From Streptomyces platensis (GTDB lineage: Bacteria; Actinomycetota; Actinomycetes; Streptomycetales; Streptomycetaceae): a stretch of DNA of 64,000 bases. This document shows positions 63,455-64,000 of the stretch, one piece after another (the first letter of the stretch is position 1; each line of letters starts with the position of its first letter). The stretch is taken from the NCBI RefSeq assembly GCF_008704855.1, contig NZ_CP023691.1, forward strand, positions 6,448,001 through 6,512,000, written 5' to 3'. A model generated the notes under the pieces. That model ran no database searches. It was not told the DNA's origin and worked only from the letters and a program-made list of their open reading frames with translations. The position numbers and the translations under genes were made by a program.

Positions 63455-64000
63455 ATGCCCATGGGTCACACGGCCACAGAACAAGCCGGCTCCGGCGGCC
63501 TGACAGCGACCGAGCACCGGCTGGCCAATGGCCTGCGCGTGGTGCTCTCCGAAGACCACCTGACCCCGGTGGCGGCGGTGTGCCTCTGGTACGACGTCGG
63601 CTCCCGCCACGAGGTCAAGGGCCGAACGGGCCTGGCTCACCTCTTCGAGCATCTGATGTTCCAGGGTTCCGCGCAGGTGAAGGGCAACGGCCACTTCGAG
63701 CTGGTGCAGGGCGCCGGCGGTTCGCTCAACGGCACCACGAGCTTCGAGCGCACCAACTACTTCGAGACCATGCCCGCCCATGAGCTGGAGCTCGCGCTCT
63801 GGCTGGAGGCGGACCGGATGGGCTCGCTGCTGACCGCGCTCGACGAAGACTCACTGGAGAACCAGCGCGACGTCGTCAAGAACGAGCGCCGCCAGCGCTA
63901 CGACAACGTCCCCTACGGCACGGCCTTCGAGAAGCTGACGGCCATGGCGTACCCGGAGGGCCACCCGTACCACCACACCCCCATCGGGTCGATGGCCGAT
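63455..64000 (+). CDS. M16-family zinc metallopeptidase, 3' end missing
   Basis: The first 182 residues of a pitrilysin/insulinase-type peptidase. The inverted zinc motif HLFEH is at about 61-65 (RTGLAHLFEHLMFQG), and the downstream Glu is expected in LENQRDVVKNERRQ. ATG 63455 follows GAAGGGA by 5 nt; ATG 63461 and GTG 63416 are alternatives. The gene runs out of the window. In Streptomyces a second M16 gene often follows. Confidence 0.9.
   Translation, partial: MPMGHTATEQAGSGGLTATEHRLANGLRVVLSEDHLTPVAAVCLWYDVGSRHEVKGRTGLAHLFEHLMFQGSAQVKGNGHFELVQGAGGSLNGTTSFERTNYFETMPAHELELALWLEADRMGSLLTALDEDSLENQRDVVKNERRQRYDNVPYGTAFEKLTAMAYPEGHPYHHTPIGSMAD

Overview
The window is a stretch of high-GC actinobacterial chromosome and almost certainly Streptomyces. 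It has whiH directly upstream of hrdB, parE and parC separated by about 13 kb, lexA next to nrdR-nrdJ, very GC-rich third codon positions, many GTG/TTG starts and TANNNT -10 boxes. From memory, the backbone order (rsh, hflX, dinG, lexA, nrdRJ, rnhB, whiH, hrdB, parE ... parC) is that of the S. coelicolor core around SCO5794-SCO5837. The species cannot be named from this. No insertion sequence, prophage, CRISPR array, rRNA or tRNA was recognised.

Layout. 1-6.5 kb: 3' part of a RelA/SpoT homologue, an M1 metallopeptidase, hflX and a lipoprotein-like trypsin-fold peptidase. 6.8-12.9 kb: a four-gene NRPS-independent siderophore (NIS) operon (diaminobutyrate-type aminotransferase, IucA/IucC synthetase, IucB-like acyltransferase, DesD-like synthetase) without decarboxylase or amine monooxygenase. 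13-20 kb: DNA damage and nucleotide metabolism (dinG, lexA with SOS box, nrdR-nrdJ with NrdR boxes). 20-28 kb: three divergent regulator/target pairs with palindromes between them (CGNR protein/MFS, TetR/amidase, TetR/ABC-F), plus a TerD protein. 28-39.8 kb: phosphatase, ADP-ribosylglycohydrolase, rnhB, two poorly characterised proteins, a RecQ-phosphoribosyltransferase fusion divergent from a DUF4192 protein across inverted DnaA boxes, a debranching-like protein and an NrtR-like NUDIX regulator. 40-47.5 kb: whiH, hrdB, a secreted trypsin, DUF7455 and parE. 47.5-55 kb: two two-component systems flanking a DUF485/solute-sodium symporter pair. 55.7-60.7 kb: an iron-box-controlled sucrase/ferredoxin-like gene, an HTH-fused citrate synthase divergent from a second citrate synthase, and a COG0523 (CobW-like) metallochaperone. 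60.7-64 kb: parC and the start of an M16 peptidase.

Working together. The window mixes core information processing (sigma factor, topoisomerase IV, SOS control, ribonucleotide reduction) with a carbon/iron module. The citrate synthases, the CitA/DcuS-type sensor pair, the acetate-type symporter, the iron-regulated ferredoxin-like protein and the citrate-consuming siderophore synthetases all touch organic acid and iron metabolism. That joint reading is inference. The least ordinary items are the DNA-binding citrate synthase with its TTGA/TCAA-rich divergent promoter, the pared-down rhizobactin-like siderophore operon, and the RecQ-PRTase/DUF4192 pair around inverted DnaA boxes. Several genes have a -10 box 6-9 nt before the start codon and no Shine-Dalgarno sequence, so they are probably leaderless.
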